From: Clostridium acetobutylicum ATCC 824
Lineage (GTDB): Bacteria; Bacillota; Clostridia; Clostridiales; Clostridiaceae
DNA length: 64,000 bases
Reading direction: 5' to 3'
NCBI RefSeq assembly: GCF_000008765.1
Contig: NC_003030.1
Span: forward strand, 468,001-532,000
The notes below the pieces were generated by a model that was given only the letters and a program-made list of their open reading frames with translations, had not been told where the DNA came from and did not search any database. Positions 54,152-63,741 of the stretch are shown one piece after another. Position numbers and translations under genes: made by a program. The stretch's first letter is position 1. Every line of letters begins with the position of its first letter.

Positions 54152-56646
54152 ATATATCTAAGATTCTTGCCTTGAGATATATTAAGCGACAAAAGAGAAG
54201 AACTATTATAACAATTCTTGGTATAGTTCTTTCAGTTGCTCTTTTTACTGCTATAGGTACAATGCTTGCCAGCTTGCAGCACTATCAAACATCACGTGAA
54301 TTAGATATTAATGGAGGCTATGAAGTTCAATATAGTGGAATTACCTTAAAGGATATAGCTTATCTTAATAGTAATTACAATGTTAATAAGGTTGGTACAA
54401 GTATTAGTGTTGGAAATGCTTTTCTTAACAAGGATGAAGCAAAACGGTATATTTCAGGTGACACTAATATAAGAGCATATACAGTATATTATTACGATAG
54501 TGAAGCGTTAAAAATCAACAATATGAAATTGAAAAAAGGGACATTTCCAAAGGATAATAAGCATGTTGTGTTAACTAAAATGTTTAATAAGCTTGGGTAT
54601 AAGGTTAACGATAAGATAAAAATATATGTGCTTACAAATGGGGGAGGAGATCTTAAGGAGAAGGAATTTATTATTTCAGGATTCCTAGATTATAACTATA
54701 ATACTATCTTATTTCCTAAAGAAGTAGCAGAAAAACTTACGCCTATAGACAAAAAATACATTTCTTTTGTAAATATGAAGAAAGGTGTTAATTATAATAA
54801 AAGCTTTAGAACTATAGAAAAACAAATTAAGTGTGAAGATGTAATGTATAATTATGGTCTTTTAGAACTTGAGGGTAATTATAATAACAAAGCTAGCATC
54901 TATGGAATGGCATTTGTTATGTTTATATTAGGAGTAGTTATATTGGTATCATCTGCACTTGTTGTATATAGCGCATTTAATATATCTATATTTGAGAGAG
55001 TAAAGGAATTTGGTATATTAAGGTCTGTTGGTGCTTCGAATTATCAAATAAAAAGTGTAATATTTATAGAAGCTTTTATAATGATAATTCTTGGAATACC
55101 TCTTGGAGTTCTATGCGGTATAGCAGCAATAAAAATTCTTTTTTTAATTGTTACTCTTAGTAAATTTTCTATGTTTGTTGATATTAATATATATATATCT
55201 TCAAGAGTTATTGTTTCAAGTATAATTTTTGGAGTTCTATGCATAATTTTCTCCTCAATTGTTCCAGTTATAAAAAGTGGCGGAATTAATCCTATAGAAG
55301 CAATAAGAGGAACCGGAAAAACAAAGGCTTTAAATAAAAGAAGCTATTTTAATATAATAAAGAAAATTAATTTTCAAACATTCCTGACTTTTAGAAATAT
55401 AAAGAGAAATAAGGGAAGGTTTAGGTTAGTTGTTTCATCAGTTGCAGTTAGTGTAGTGATTTTTATTGTATTTAATAGTTTTATGTTTTTATTATTTCAA
55501 TTTATGAAGGGGCCTTTATATATAAAGGATTTTAATATAAGTTCAAGGGATATTACCTTTAAGAAGGAAGATATTTATGCTATAAAGGATATTAAGGGAG
55601 TAAAAGATGTATATCCAATGGAAGAGACAAGTAGATTGATATTTTGTCCTTTTAATAGGTTATCCAAGGAGTTTAAGCAGGCAAATAAAAAATTAGAACA
55701 TAAAGATGGATATTTTTGGAGCGGAGCGGATATTTATTTTGCTGGTTATGATTTAAATGAGCTTAATGAGGTAAAGGATTATGTAATCAAGGGAAAAATC
55801 GACATTGAAAAGCTTAATAGTGGTGAAGAAGTTTTAGCATTTGAGAAAATAAAATATAGGGGTGTAGGAGAGGAGATTAATGAAACAAATTTAAACATTG
55901 GTGATGAAATTTATATTGATAACAACAGAGTCTATGGTAAGGCTGATCCTGCTAAAGCCTCAAAACTTAAATTTAATAAATTGAAGAAGGTAAAGGTAGG
56001 AGCTATAGTAAGCAAAAATCTATCTTACTATAATAATAACTCAGCTATGTTTTTTATATCTTCTACAGAAGGGTATAAAAATATAATTGGACACGATAGC
56101 TTTGATGAATTTCAAGTAGAAGTGGATAAAGGAGCTAATAAAGAAGAGGTTAGAAAAAAAATAGATAGTAAGCTTGCAGTTAATTATAAGTATATATTAC
56201 AAGATGAAGAAGAAATTGAATCGCAATACAAGCAATATAAAATAGAAACTATAGTTCTAGTTTATGGGTTTATAGCAGTTATATCTTTAATAGGTATACT
56301 GAATGTAATAAATACTGTAAATACAAATTTGATGCTCAGATTAAAGGAATTTGCATGTCTCATATCAGTTGGGATGAGTATACATGATTTGAAGAAAATG
56401 TTATTAACCGAAGGGATTCTATATGGTGCTTATGGAGTATTTTATGGATTGTTAGTTGGAAGTGGTCTGTATTATTTAATTTATAAAGAAATGATGAATA
56501 CTAGTGTCGTTAGATGGAGTTTGTTTATTAAAGAAATTGCAGTAGCTACTATTGGTGTCATTGTAATAATATTTATTTCAATGATATTTCCATTAAAAAG
56601 AATTCAAAAGATGAATATAATAGAAAATATGAGAGGGGATGAATGA
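54148..56646 (+). CDS. FtsX/MacB-like ABC permease
   Basis: 832 residues with two FtsX-type units: membrane segments at about 15-40, 255-285, 305-335, 350-375, then about 425-450, 700-725, 755-780 and 795-820, each half carrying a large outside loop. The conserved FGILRSVGASNYQI and FACLISVGMSIHDL sequences follow the second membrane helix of each half. Partner of the preceding ATPase. It is larger than a BceB-type permease and lacks its single big loop. A terminator overlaps its stop codon. Confidence 0.9.
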   Translation: MNISKILALRYIKRQKRRTIITILGIVLSVALFTAIGTMLASLQHYQTSRELDINGGYEVQYSGITLKDIAYLNSNYNVNKVGTSISVGNAFLNKDEAKRYISGDTNIRAYTVYYYDSEALKINNMKLKKGTFPKDNKHVVLTKMFNKLGYKVNDKIKIYVLTNGGGDLKEKEFIISGFLDYNYNTILFPKEVAEKLTPIDKKYISFVNMKKGVNYNKSFRTIEKQIKCEDVMYNYGLLELEGNYNNKASIYGMAFVMFILGVVILVSSALVVYSAFNISIFERVKEFGILRSVGASNYQIKSVIFIEAFIMIILGIPLGVLCGIAAIKILFLIVTLSKFSMFVDINIYISSRVIVSSIIFGVLCIIFSSIVPVIKSGGINPIEAIRGTGKTKALNKRSYFNIIKKINFQTFLTFRNIKRNKGRFRLVVSSVAVSVVIFIVFNSFMFLLFQFMKGPLYIKDFNISSRDITFKKEDIYAIKDIKGVKDVYPMEETSRLIFCPFNRLSKEFKQANKKLEHKDGYFWSGADIYFAGYDLNELNEVKDYVIKGKIDIEKLNSGEEVLAFEKIKYRGVGEEINETNLNIGDEIYIDNNRVYGKADPAKASKLKFNKLKKVKVGAIVSKNLSYYNNNSAMFFISSTEGYKNIIGHDSFDEFQVEVDKGANKEEVRKKIDSKLAVNYKYILQDEEEIESQYKQYKIETIVLVYGFIAVISLIGILNVINTVNTNLMLRLKEFACLISVGMSIHDLKKMLLTEGILYGAYGVFYGLLVGSGLYYLIYKEMMNTSVVRWSLFIKEIAVATIGVIVIIFISMIFPLKRIQKMNIIENMRGDE

Positions 56647-56674
56647 CAAGTTAAAGATTTTAACTTGTCATTTT
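56643..56674 (+). terminator. Terminator of the ABC exporter
   Basis: A 13-bp stem ATGACAAGTTAAA (56643-56655) / 56659-56671 then TTT. The stem includes the permease stop. Confidence 0.85.
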
Positions 56675-56758
56675 AAGTATTATCCTTCTTATAAATATTT
56701 AGTTTTAGGAGATAATATTTACATACAGTGTACTAAGAAATTTGAGGGGGATAACTTT

Positions 56759-56992
56759 ATGAATCAGGGTCAAGCACAATTCTCAAGCTATATTTTAGAA
56801 AGAGTAACAGAAGATAAGGTAGAAGAGGCAAAGGCATTACTTGCAGATAATTTTGAAAAACAAGAAAAGGGTACTTTTACACAGAAGGATGCAGCAAAAT
56901 TTAATTCGAAAATAGTTATATTATTAAAACCTGACAAAGTAAAAGAAGTGCAAGAGGTTATAAAAAAATTTGCTGAGAATTTTAAAGAGTAA
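56759..56992 (+). CDS. Small helical protein, 77 residues
   Basis: 77 residues from ATG 56759, with GAGGGGG 8 bases upstream; a longer in-frame start at 56639 runs through the previous gene's end and terminator. Lys- and Glu-rich amphipathic helices (EDKVEEAKALLADNFEKQ; PDKVKEVQEVIKKFAENF). No signal or membrane segment. Monocistronic with a terminator. Not recognised; possibly a stress or spore-related small protein. Confidence 0.75.
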   Translation: MNQGQAQFSSYILERVTEDKVEEAKALLADNFEKQEKGTFTQKDAAKFNSKIVILLKPDKVKEVQEVIKKFAENFKE

Positions 56993-57000
56993 TTAAAAAA

Positions 57001-57030
57001 TCTAACACGCTTTTAAAAGCATGTTAGATT
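57001..57030. terminator. Terminator between the small gene and lon
   Basis: Arms 57001-57014 and 57015-57028 pair at 13 of 14 positions around TTTAAA, with A's before and T's after; serves both convergent genes. Confidence 0.8.
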
Positions 57031-57051
57031 TAATTACAATATGAAATTTTC

Positions 57052-59412
57052 TTATGAATTTAAACTAAAAGTTTCGCTTATTAGTGAATCTGTACTAATG
57101 AGGCATTCTGCTTTAGGAACCGAGATATCAGAACCTTCTTTTAGGACATCTTCGATAGTTTTAACAGGTATAATTTGTAGGCTTTCTTTTACCTCATCGG
57201 GTATATCCTTTAAGTCGTCTATATTATCATTAGGGATTAAAACTTTTTTAATTCCAGCTCTTTCTGCAGCTATTAGTTTTTCTTTAAGTCCTCCTATAGG
57301 AAGTACAGCACCTCTTAGGCTTATTTCACCTGTCATTGCGAGCTTTGGATTTATGCTCTTTCCTGTGACAAGAGAAGATAAAGCTGTGAACATTGTAATA
57401 CCAGCAGATGGACCATCTTTTGGAACTGATCCTGAAGGAACGTGAATGTGAATATCCTTTTCCTTAAAATTAAAATCAGTTAAAGGCAACCTTGATTTTA
57501 CTAAACTTAGAGCAATTCTAGCAGATTCCTTCATTACATCTCCTAATTGGCCTGTTAATATAATTTGTCCACTTCCTGGCATTGCGGCTGCTTCTATGAA
57601 GAGAATTTCTCCTCCTACTTGTGTCCAAGCAAGCCCTGTTACAACTCCTGGTGGATTATAGTCTTGAGCTTTGTCATGGCTTGAAACATGTCTTCCTAAA
57701 ATTTCTTTCATATCATCATCAGTTATGTTAAAGGAGGAGGAGATTTCACCTAAAACTATTTTTTCAGATGCAGCTCTAGCTAGTTTTGCCAATTGTTTTT
57801 TCAAACCTCTTACACCAGCTTCAAGAGTGTAGTCACTTATTAGCTTTTCTAAAATACTATCAGCAACCTGTAGTTGTTTTTCTTCAAGACCATGTTCTGA
57901 AATGACTTCAGGAAGAAGATGGTCTTTTGCTATATGGAATTTTTCCTTAGCAGTATAGCTTGATATTTGTATTACTTCCATTCTGTCAAGTAGAGGACGC
58001 GGTATAGTGTCTAAAGAGTTTGCAGTAGCTATGAAAAATACGTCAGACAAATCATAAGGTAAATCAAGATAGTGATCTGTAAAGGTATTGTTTTGCTCAG
58101 GGTCTAGAACTTCAAGAAGAGCACTTGCAGGATCACCATTATAGCTTGAAGAAAGTTTATCAACTTCATCTAGAACCATAACTGGATTTTTTTCTTGAGC
58201 CTTTTTTATACCTTCTATTATTCTTCCAGGAAGAGCTCCAACATAGGTTCTTCTATGACCTCTTATTTCAGCTTCATCCTTTACTCCACCTAAGCTTAAA
58301 CGTATATATTTTCTTTTTAAAACCTCAGCTATACTTTTACCAAGACTTGTTTTACCTGTTCCAGGAGGTCCAACTAAGAGCAATATTGAGCCCTTTTTAT
58401 CTTTTTTTAGCTTCATAACAGCTAGATGTTGTATTATTCTCTTTTTTACTTTTTCAAGACCATAGTGTCTTTTATCGAGTATTTCCTTTGCGGTTTTTAA
58501 ATCTATTTCATCTACTTCTTTGGTTTTCCAAGGTAATTTTATAAGTAGATCAATGTAATTTCTTATTATATTATAATCTGAACTATTTGGATTTTGTGTT
58601 TCAAGTTTACTTAATTCATCAAGAGCAACCTCTTTTATATCATTAGGCATGTCTGAATCTTCAATTAAAGCTTTGTAATCTTTCTTATTTTTAGAGCTTG
58701 AATTAAGCTCGTCGTTTATAGTTTTAAGCTGTTCTCTAAGTATAGTTTCTCTATAATTTTTACTTGATTTCTCAGATAGCTTTTCAGTAACTTCAAGCTG
58801 AAATTTTATAGATTCTCTTCTTTTAATTAAGTGATCTAAGAATCTAAGGCTTCTAGATTTAAGTGATTGAAGCTGTATTAACTCGTATTTTTCTTCAATT
58901 GAAAGTGGCATAAATTGAGTTAAATATCCAATTACTTTATTTAGATTAGATAGCTTATCGACTTTTTTTGTGTATAAATCTGATTCTGTAAAGTTTTTGC
59001 TTATTTCATGAACTATTTCTTTTATATCAAATAGTGTTTTTTCTATATCTGCTTCAGAAAGATCAAGTATATCTGAAGCAAGTTTGTACTCTGCAAATAT
59101 GGCAGTATTCTCGAAAGTTATAGCAGATATATTTACTCTATCAATGGCCTTAATATTGATTTTGTAACCATCAGATATTTTTTCTATTTCAGTTATATCA
59201 AAAATTATTCCAATCTCATAAAAATCATCTTCAGAAATTTCATCTAACTTTACTTTTTTGTTTAGAGGTAATGCTATATTAACTATAGTGTCATCATTTA
59301 AGTAGTTTAACATTTTTTTATCTATATTATTAAGTTTAATTGTGTAATCCATATCTGGAAGTAGGTTAACATCCCAAATAGGAATTACAACTGCCGTGTT
59401 TTTATTTTCCAT
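57052..59412 (-). CDS. lon: ATP-dependent protease Lon
   Basis: 786 residues, normal LonA length. N-terminal substrate domain (about 5-205), a coiled helical region (about 205-300), an AAA+ module with Walker A GPPGTGKT (about 345-355), Walker B VMVLDEVDKL and sensor regions, then the protease domain with the catalytic Ser in DGPSAGI (about 669) and Lys about 40 residues later. It degrades damaged and regulatory proteins. GAAAGG lies 7 bases before the ATG. A 20-bp operator identical to that of the neighbouring TetR gene lies 23 bases before the start. Confidence 0.96.
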   Translation of the reverse strand: MENKNTAVVIPIWDVNLLPDMDYTIKLNNIDKKMLNYLNDDTIVNIALPLNKKVKLDEISEDDFYEIGIIFDITEIEKISDGYKINIKAIDRVNISAITFENTAIFAEYKLASDILDLSEADIEKTLFDIKEIVHEISKNFTESDLYTKKVDKLSNLNKVIGYLTQFMPLSIEEKYELIQLQSLKSRSLRFLDHLIKRRESIKFQLEVTEKLSEKSSKNYRETILREQLKTINDELNSSSKNKKDYKALIEDSDMPNDIKEVALDELSKLETQNPNSSDYNIIRNYIDLLIKLPWKTKEVDEIDLKTAKEILDKRHYGLEKVKKRIIQHLAVMKLKKDKKGSILLLVGPPGTGKTSLGKSIAEVLKRKYIRLSLGGVKDEAEIRGHRRTYVGALPGRIIEGIKKAQEKNPVMVLDEVDKLSSSYNGDPASALLEVLDPEQNNTFTDHYLDLPYDLSDVFFIATANSLDTIPRPLLDRMEVIQISSYTAKEKFHIAKDHLLPEVISEHGLEEKQLQVADSILEKLISDYTLEAGVRGLKKQLAKLARAASEKIVLGEISSSFNITDDDMKEILGRHVSSHDKAQDYNPPGVVTGLAWTQVGGEILFIEAAAMPGSGQIILTGQLGDVMKESARIALSLVKSRLPLTDFNFKEKDIHIHVPSGSVPKDGPSAGITMFTALSSLVTGKSINPKLAMTGEISLRGAVLPIGGLKEKLIAAERAGIKKVLIPNDNIDDLKDIPDEVKESLQIIPVKTIEDVLKEGSDISVPKAECLISTDSLISETFSLNS

Positions 59413-59434
59413 ATTATTATCCTTTCTGAAACAT

Positions 59435-59454
59435 ATTAAGTGAATGTTCGTTTA
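59435..59454. promoter_or_regulatory. TetR-type operator before lon
   Basis: The + strand holds the exact reverse complement of the 20 bases at 60076-60095 (TAAACGAACATTCACTTAAT). The core AAACGAA-CA-TTCACTT is a near palindrome. Confidence 0.72.
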
Positions 59455-59480
59455 ATAATCTTCAAAAGCGTTTAACTTAA

Positions 59481-60044
59481 CTATATAATCAAAGCATCTT
59501 GAAGAATTTTAATTATTTCTCTAAGTAAAATTATTTTCTCGCTTATGTCTAAACAATGATTAATTGCTATAGACTTAACGGGGGAAAAAATAGTACTTAT
59601 GATTGTATCATTATGATAATTTCGTATTATATTGTTTTTTTTCATAGAATCTAATAGAGAATTAATATAATTAAGCTCAGTTATCTTCTCGCAGGTATTT
59701 GCAAGGGAGGGGCAGCTAGAGAACTGTTCCACAAATAAAAATATTTCTTTATTATCCCTTATATATAAATAATAGTTTTTAACTAAACTCTCTATAAGTT
59801 CTTTTCCAGACATGCTTTCTGAAATATTATTGAGTAAATGATTTAATATATTTTTAGAGTACTCAAGATAAATTTTTCGAAGCATCTCGTCTTTATTTTC
59901 ATAATATATATACACTGTAGCAGGAGAAACATCAGCTTCTTTAGCTATTTTAGATATTGATGTGCCGTGGAATCCTTCTTTTAGTATAAGTTTTACAACT
60001 GCATTTTTTATATTTTCCTGCTTTTTGTCATCTTTTTTTCTCAC
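59481..60044 (-). CDS. TetR-family regulator next to lon
   Basis: 187 residues. N-terminal helix-turn-helix (about 10-55; VVKLILKEGFHGTSISKIAKEADVSPATVYIYYENKDEM) and a helical ligand domain. GTG start 60044, with AGGAGGT 6 bases upstream. Its promoter contains the operator in its spacer, so it represses itself; the same 20 bases before lon imply that it also controls lon. The ligand is unknown. The gap to lon on the same strand is 68 bases. Confidence 0.92.
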   Translation of the reverse strand: MRKKDDKKQENIKNAVVKLILKEGFHGTSISKIAKEADVSPATVYIYYENKDEMLRKIYLEYSKNILNHLLNNISESMSGKELIESLVKNYYLYIRDNKEIFLFVEQFSSCPSLANTCEKITELNYINSLLDSMKKNNIIRNYHNDTIISTIFSPVKSIAINHCLDISEKIILLREIIKILQDALII

Positions 60045-60071
60045 TTACTCACCTCCTGCCTTTATCACTAT

Positions 60072-60100
60072 ATAATAAACGAACATTCACTTAATGTCAA
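60072..60100 (-). promoter_or_regulatory. Promoter and operator of the TetR gene
   Basis: Minus strand TTGACA (60100-60095), 17 bases, TATTAT (60077-60072). The operator (60076-60095) fills the spacer, the classic position for blocking RNA polymerase. Confidence 0.85.
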
Positions 60101-60129
60101 GACAAGAAGGCCTATATGAAAATTAATTT

Positions 60130-60176
60130 ATGCATACACTAAAATGCTGATACTAGAAGTATTTTGGTATATGCAT
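60130..60176. repeat. 19-bp imperfect hairpin between MFS and TetR genes
   Basis: Arms 60130-60148 and 60158-60176 match at 16 of 19 positions. No T-run after it on either strand. Probably the 3' end structure of the MFS transcript. Confidence 0.5.
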
Positions 60177-60230
60177 GAATTAAAAGTTCAATTGATTTTG
60201 CTGCGGGTTCTAGAAATTATCTTCTATTTG

Positions 60231-61460
60231 TTATTGAGTGACTGTATTAGCAGCATTGTTTCTGTAAGCTATAGAAAATACTGTGGTTAGAAAAGCAGTT
60301 ACAATTCCTGCTAAAAGAAAACCATATGGTCCTCCTAAATTATTCATTGCGGCACCTACAAATAGATTTCCTATTGGGGTAGTGCCTGCATTTAGTAGGG
60401 TATATATACTCATTACCCTTCCGCGATATTTATCTGAAGTATTCAGCTGAAGTATTGAGTTACTTCCATTTAAGAAACAGAGGTTAGAGAAACCAGATCC
60501 AAGTACTAATACTGCTGTAAAATATAGATTTCCCGAAAATGCAGCCACTATCTGAAAAATAGCACTTGAGAAGCCGACAATTTTTAAAAGCTTGAAATTT
60601 AAATTTTTTCTTCTTAAACCCGCCATTTTCATTGTACCAAAGAGTGAGCCTACCCCCATAGAAGATAGCAAAAATGTATATCCATGTGATCCCTTGTGGA
60701 GGACTGTTTTTGAAAATACAGGAACAATTACATCAACGTTCATGGCAAAGGTACAAATAATAGCCATAAAAATTAGTGCTTTTAAAAGAATTTTATTTTC
60801 ATAGATATATTTAAGTCCTTCTTTTATTTCTTTAAAGATATTGTCGCTAGAGATGTTTGCAGCGTAGCTTTTTTGTTTTATGAAAAACAAACCTGTTAGC
60901 ACTGCGGCATAGCTTAAAAAATTAATAAAAAAGCAAACACTCATACCAAATTTGCCCATTATAATACCTGCTATAGAAGGACCTATTATTTTGGCTAGAT
61001 TAAAAATTGAAGAATTTAAGGATACGGCATTTGGAAGATCCTTTTTTCCAACAAGCTCCATGAAATATGATTGTCTAGTTGGCATATCTAGAGTTGTAGA
61101 AAGTCCCCCAATTGTTGCTAAAATAAAAATTAGTATAGCAGTTATGTGGTTAGTATAAACCAATATAAATAATGCCAAGGCTTGGAGCATTCCAACAGTT
61201 TGAGTTAAGTAGAGTAATTTCTTTTTTGGAAATCTATCAACAATGGCGCCAGAAAAAACTGAGAAAATTAAAGTGGGTCCAAACTGAAATACACTAAGAG
61301 AACCTAAAAGCAAAGGGGATTTGGTTAAGGTGTATAAAAGCCAAACTTCGGCAGTTCTCTGAAGCCATGTTCCCATTAAGGAAATAGATTGTCCGATAAT
61401 AAAGCATTTAAAATCTCTGTGATGCAGTGAAGTAAAGGTATTTTTGTTTACTAAAATCAT
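60231..61460 (-). CDS. MFS exporter under sigma-54 control (EntS/MFS_3-like)
   Basis: 409 residues, about twelve membrane segments. The N-terminus (HHRDFKCFIIGQSISLMGTWLQRTAEVWLLYTLT) and GAIVDRFPKKK loop are typical of the MFS_3/EntS group that exports siderophores or drugs. GGAGG lies 7 bases before ATG 61460. It is preceded by a sigma-54 promoter and a palindrome and lies next to a sigma-54 activator gene, which I infer controls it. Substrate unknown. Confidence 0.9.
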   Translation of the reverse strand: MILVNKNTFTSLHHRDFKCFIIGQSISLMGTWLQRTAEVWLLYTLTKSPLLLGSLSVFQFGPTLIFSVFSGAIVDRFPKKKLLYLTQTVGMLQALALFILVYTNHITAILIFILATIGGLSTTLDMPTRQSYFMELVGKKDLPNAVSLNSSIFNLAKIIGPSIAGIIMGKFGMSVCFFINFLSYAAVLTGLFFIKQKSYAANISSDNIFKEIKEGLKYIYENKILLKALIFMAIICTFAMNVDVIVPVFSKTVLHKGSHGYTFLLSSMGVGSLFGTMKMAGLRRKNLNFKLLKIVGFSSAIFQIVAAFSGNLYFTAVLVLGSGFSNLCFLNGSNSILQLNTSDKYRGRVMSIYTLLNAGTTPIGNLFVGAAMNNLGGPYGFLLAGIVTAFLTTVFSIAYRNNAANTVTQ

Positions 61461-61558
61461 ATTAAAGCCTCCATGTAAAGTATGTAAAGGTAAATCAAGC
61501 TAAAACTAAATTATAGGTGTATAACTTAATAATCGAACTTGTTTATACATTTATGTAC

Positions 61559-61575
61559 AGCAAAAATTGTGCCAA
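61559..61575 (-). promoter_or_regulatory. Sigma-54 (-24/-12) promoter
   Basis: Minus strand TTGGCACAATTTTTGCT: TTGGCAC at -24, TTGCT at -12, with exactly 10 bases between the GG and GC. It reads towards the MFS exporter; start near 61548. Confidence 0.88.
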
Positions 61576-61606
61576 ATAAAAGATAAGGATTTCACCAGTA
61601 AAATTT

Positions 61607-61640
61607 TAGAATCATGTTTCAATAATGAAACATGATTCTA
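61607..61640. promoter_or_regulatory. Palindromic upstream activating site
   Basis: A 15-bp perfect inverted repeat with a 4-base centre; core TGTTTCA-N4-TGAAACA. Its centre is about 75 bases upstream of the predicted sigma-54 start, a typical enhancer position. It lies 11 bases after the stop of the activator gene and lacks a terminator T-run. Confidence 0.75.
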
Positions 61641-61650
61641 AAAAATGAAA

Positions 61651-63534
61651 CTATTTTTTTCTCCATAAAGTAGTTCTGCCTATATTTAAGATTTCTGCAA
61701 CTCTATTATGATCGTTATCATATCTTTCGAGTAAACTATGTATAACCCTTTTTTCTGTAAGTTCTATTATCTCCTTCATAGTTAGATTATATGGAACCTT
61801 TAAGGTTAGAGTATCTTCAATTTTCTCCTTGTGTACAACTTTATATAAAACTTGCGACCAGTTTATGGTCATACTATTTTCAATGAAGAGGGATATTCTC
61901 TCCATCACATTACTGAGTTCCCTTGTGTTTCCAGGCCAATTATATGCCATTAAGAAAGGAGTGATTTGATTTAATATTTTAGAACGATTTGAAGAAAAAT
62001 TATGAGTGTTTTCTAAAAAATGTTCTGCTAAGATTTCTATATCTTTTCCGCGTTCCCTTAATGGTGGCAGGGTAAGATTGAATACATTAAGTCTATAATA
62101 AAGATCTTCTCTAAAAGTACCATTTTCTATAGAATTAAGTAGATTTCTATTTGTAGAGCTTATTATTCTTATATCTACAGGAATGATTTTATCTCCGCCT
62201 ATGTGCATAATTTCCTTTTCTTCAAGAACTCTTAAAAGCTGAGCCTGAAGAGGCTTTGAAAGTTCGCCTATTTCATCAAGAAAAATGGTTCCATTATGAG
62301 CGAGTTCAAATAGACCTTGTTTACCTTCTTTTTTCGCACCAGTGAAAGAGCCGCCTTCATAACCAAAAAGTTCACTTTCAAGTAAATGCTCAGGGAGGGC
62401 AGCACAATTTATTGCGACAAAGGGACCATTCTTTCTAGGACTGCTATTGTGTATGCTTTGAGCAAAAAGTTCCTTTCCACTGCCGGATTCACCTTGAATT
62501 AATATTGATGAATCTGTTTTTGAATACAAAAGAGCGAGTTTTTTCAGCTCTATCATGTTTTTATCTTGCGTTAAAATATCATCAAAGTTATATTTAGCTA
62601 CAAAACCTTTCTCGTGTATTTTTTTTCTTATTATTTTTTCTAAGGTTTGTATTTTGGTTACATCCTCAAAGGTATTTACAACACCTATAATCTTGTCCTC
62701 AAGTTTAACAGGAAATTGCTTGGCAGCAATAATTAATCCATTGAAGTTTTTAATGATTTTGGTTTCAGGCTCTACGTTTTTTAATATACTATCTACTTTA
62801 TAATTAGGAATAACAGATTGAATGGACTTGCCAAGTAGCTTACTACCCGTTTTTGTAAATATTTTATTTATAGAGTTATTGTAGGTAATTATTTTCTTGA
62901 ATTGATCTGTTACTATTATTCCTTCTCCAATAGCATCAAGTATTGCTTTAAAACGTGCCGAGCGTCTAAGCTCTATATTTCTAACTTCTATCAAATTCAA
63001 TGCTTCTTCAATTGCTCGCCTTAGAGATTCCTCACCAGAATTTATAGTTTCGCCGTAAAGTCCTTGCTTTATAGCTTCATCAGTAACGGTTTTTCCGCTT
63101 ACGACGATTTTTATATTTTCTGTTTTTACCTTAGAAATTAAAGTAGTAATTTCATCCTCAGATGAAAATAGAAACTCTTTTATTTTTACTCCAAGCATGG
63201 CTTCAATTTCGTGCTTATCAACAATGCTATGTTTGTAGGCTATTAGAGCTAGCTCATTTCCAAACCTTTTGGCGTTGTAAACTGCGCGCATAGTATCGAA
63301 GCGAGTAACCTTAATGGAGATAGAAGGTATACTCACTGATTTCTTTATGTAGTCGCTGGTGGCCCCTCTACTTATAATAGCATCGACTTCATCTTGAAGC
63401 CCAAAGGCTATTTTACTGGCACGTGTAAGTGAAGCTGTTTTTGTAATTGGTATAAAGTTTTTTTCTAAGGCTAGCTTAGGAAATAAATTTAATAAATTTT
63501 CGTTTTGACTTATTAGTGCTATTTTTAGAGACAT
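61651..63534 (-). CDS. Sigma-54-dependent activator with PrpR-type sensor
   Basis: 627 residues from the ATG at 63534, with GGAAGGTG upstream. PrpR_N-like sensor (about 1-190), PAS domain (about 195-300; [17 protein letters not shown]), AAA+ domain (about 325-550) with Walker A GESGSGKE, the sigma-54 contact loop as GSFTGA instead of GAFTGA, Walker [10 protein letters not shown], and a Fis-type helix-turn-helix at the C-terminus ([17 protein letters not shown]). It opens sigma-54 promoters; the nearest one is that of the MFS exporter. Confidence 0.95.
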   Translation of the reverse strand: MSLKIALISQNENLLNLFPKLALEKNFIPITKTASLTRASKIAFGLQDEVDAIISRGATSDYIKKSVSIPSISIKVTRFDTMRAVYNAKRFGNELALIAYKHSIVDKHEIEAMLGVKIKEFLFSSEDEITTLISKVKTENIKIVVSGKTVTDEAIKQGLYGETINSGEESLRRAIEEALNLIEVRNIELRRSARFKAILDAIGEGIIVTDQFKKIITYNNSINKIFTKTGSKLLGKSIQSVIPNYKVDSILKNVEPETKIIKNFNGLIIAAKQFPVKLEDKIIGVVNTFEDVTKIQTLEKIIRKKIHEKGFVAKYNFDDILTQDKNMIELKKLALLYSKTDSSILIQGESGSGKELFAQSIHNSSPRKNGPFVAINCAALPEHLLESELFGYEGGSFTGAKKEGKQGLFELAHNGTIFLDEIGELSKPLQAQLLRVLEEKEIMHIGGDKIIPVDIRIISSTNRNLLNSIENGTFREDLYYRLNVFNLTLPPLRERGKDIEILAEHFLENTHNFSSNRSKILNQITPFLMAYNWPGNTRELSNVMERISLFIENSMTINWSQVLYKVVHKEKIEDTLTLKVPYNLTMKEIIELTEKRVIHSLLERYDNDHNRVAEILNIGRTTLWRKK

Positions 63535-63680
63535 AAAAACACCTTCCATAAATTAATTAGGAAAAATAAGTAGACCATATTTTACGATTGAACACTAAAG
63601 AGTTATTTAGTTGTATGTATTAATTCCAGTATATCATAAAATTGGTTTTTCATAATATGCTTGATTAATGTGAGCTAATT

Positions 63681-63709
63681 TGATATATAAATATAAATAT
63701 GATAAAATT
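63681..63709 (+). promoter_or_regulatory. Promoter of the CNNM-type gene
   Basis: TTGATA (63681-63686), 17 bases, TAAAAT (63704-63709), 33 bases before the ATG. Confidence 0.7.
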
Positions 63710-63741
63710 AAGCAAATTTCATTTTAGGAGGAAATAATTAA

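Noticed and set aside
57041-57445. 134-codon open frame on the + strand
   Set aside because: Lies opposite the conserved protease domain of lon; no ribosome site.
61607-61640. Simple terminator of the sigma-54 activator gene
   Set aside because: There is no T-run after the stem on the minus strand, while the distance to the sigma-54 promoter fits an enhancer site. A double role remains possible.
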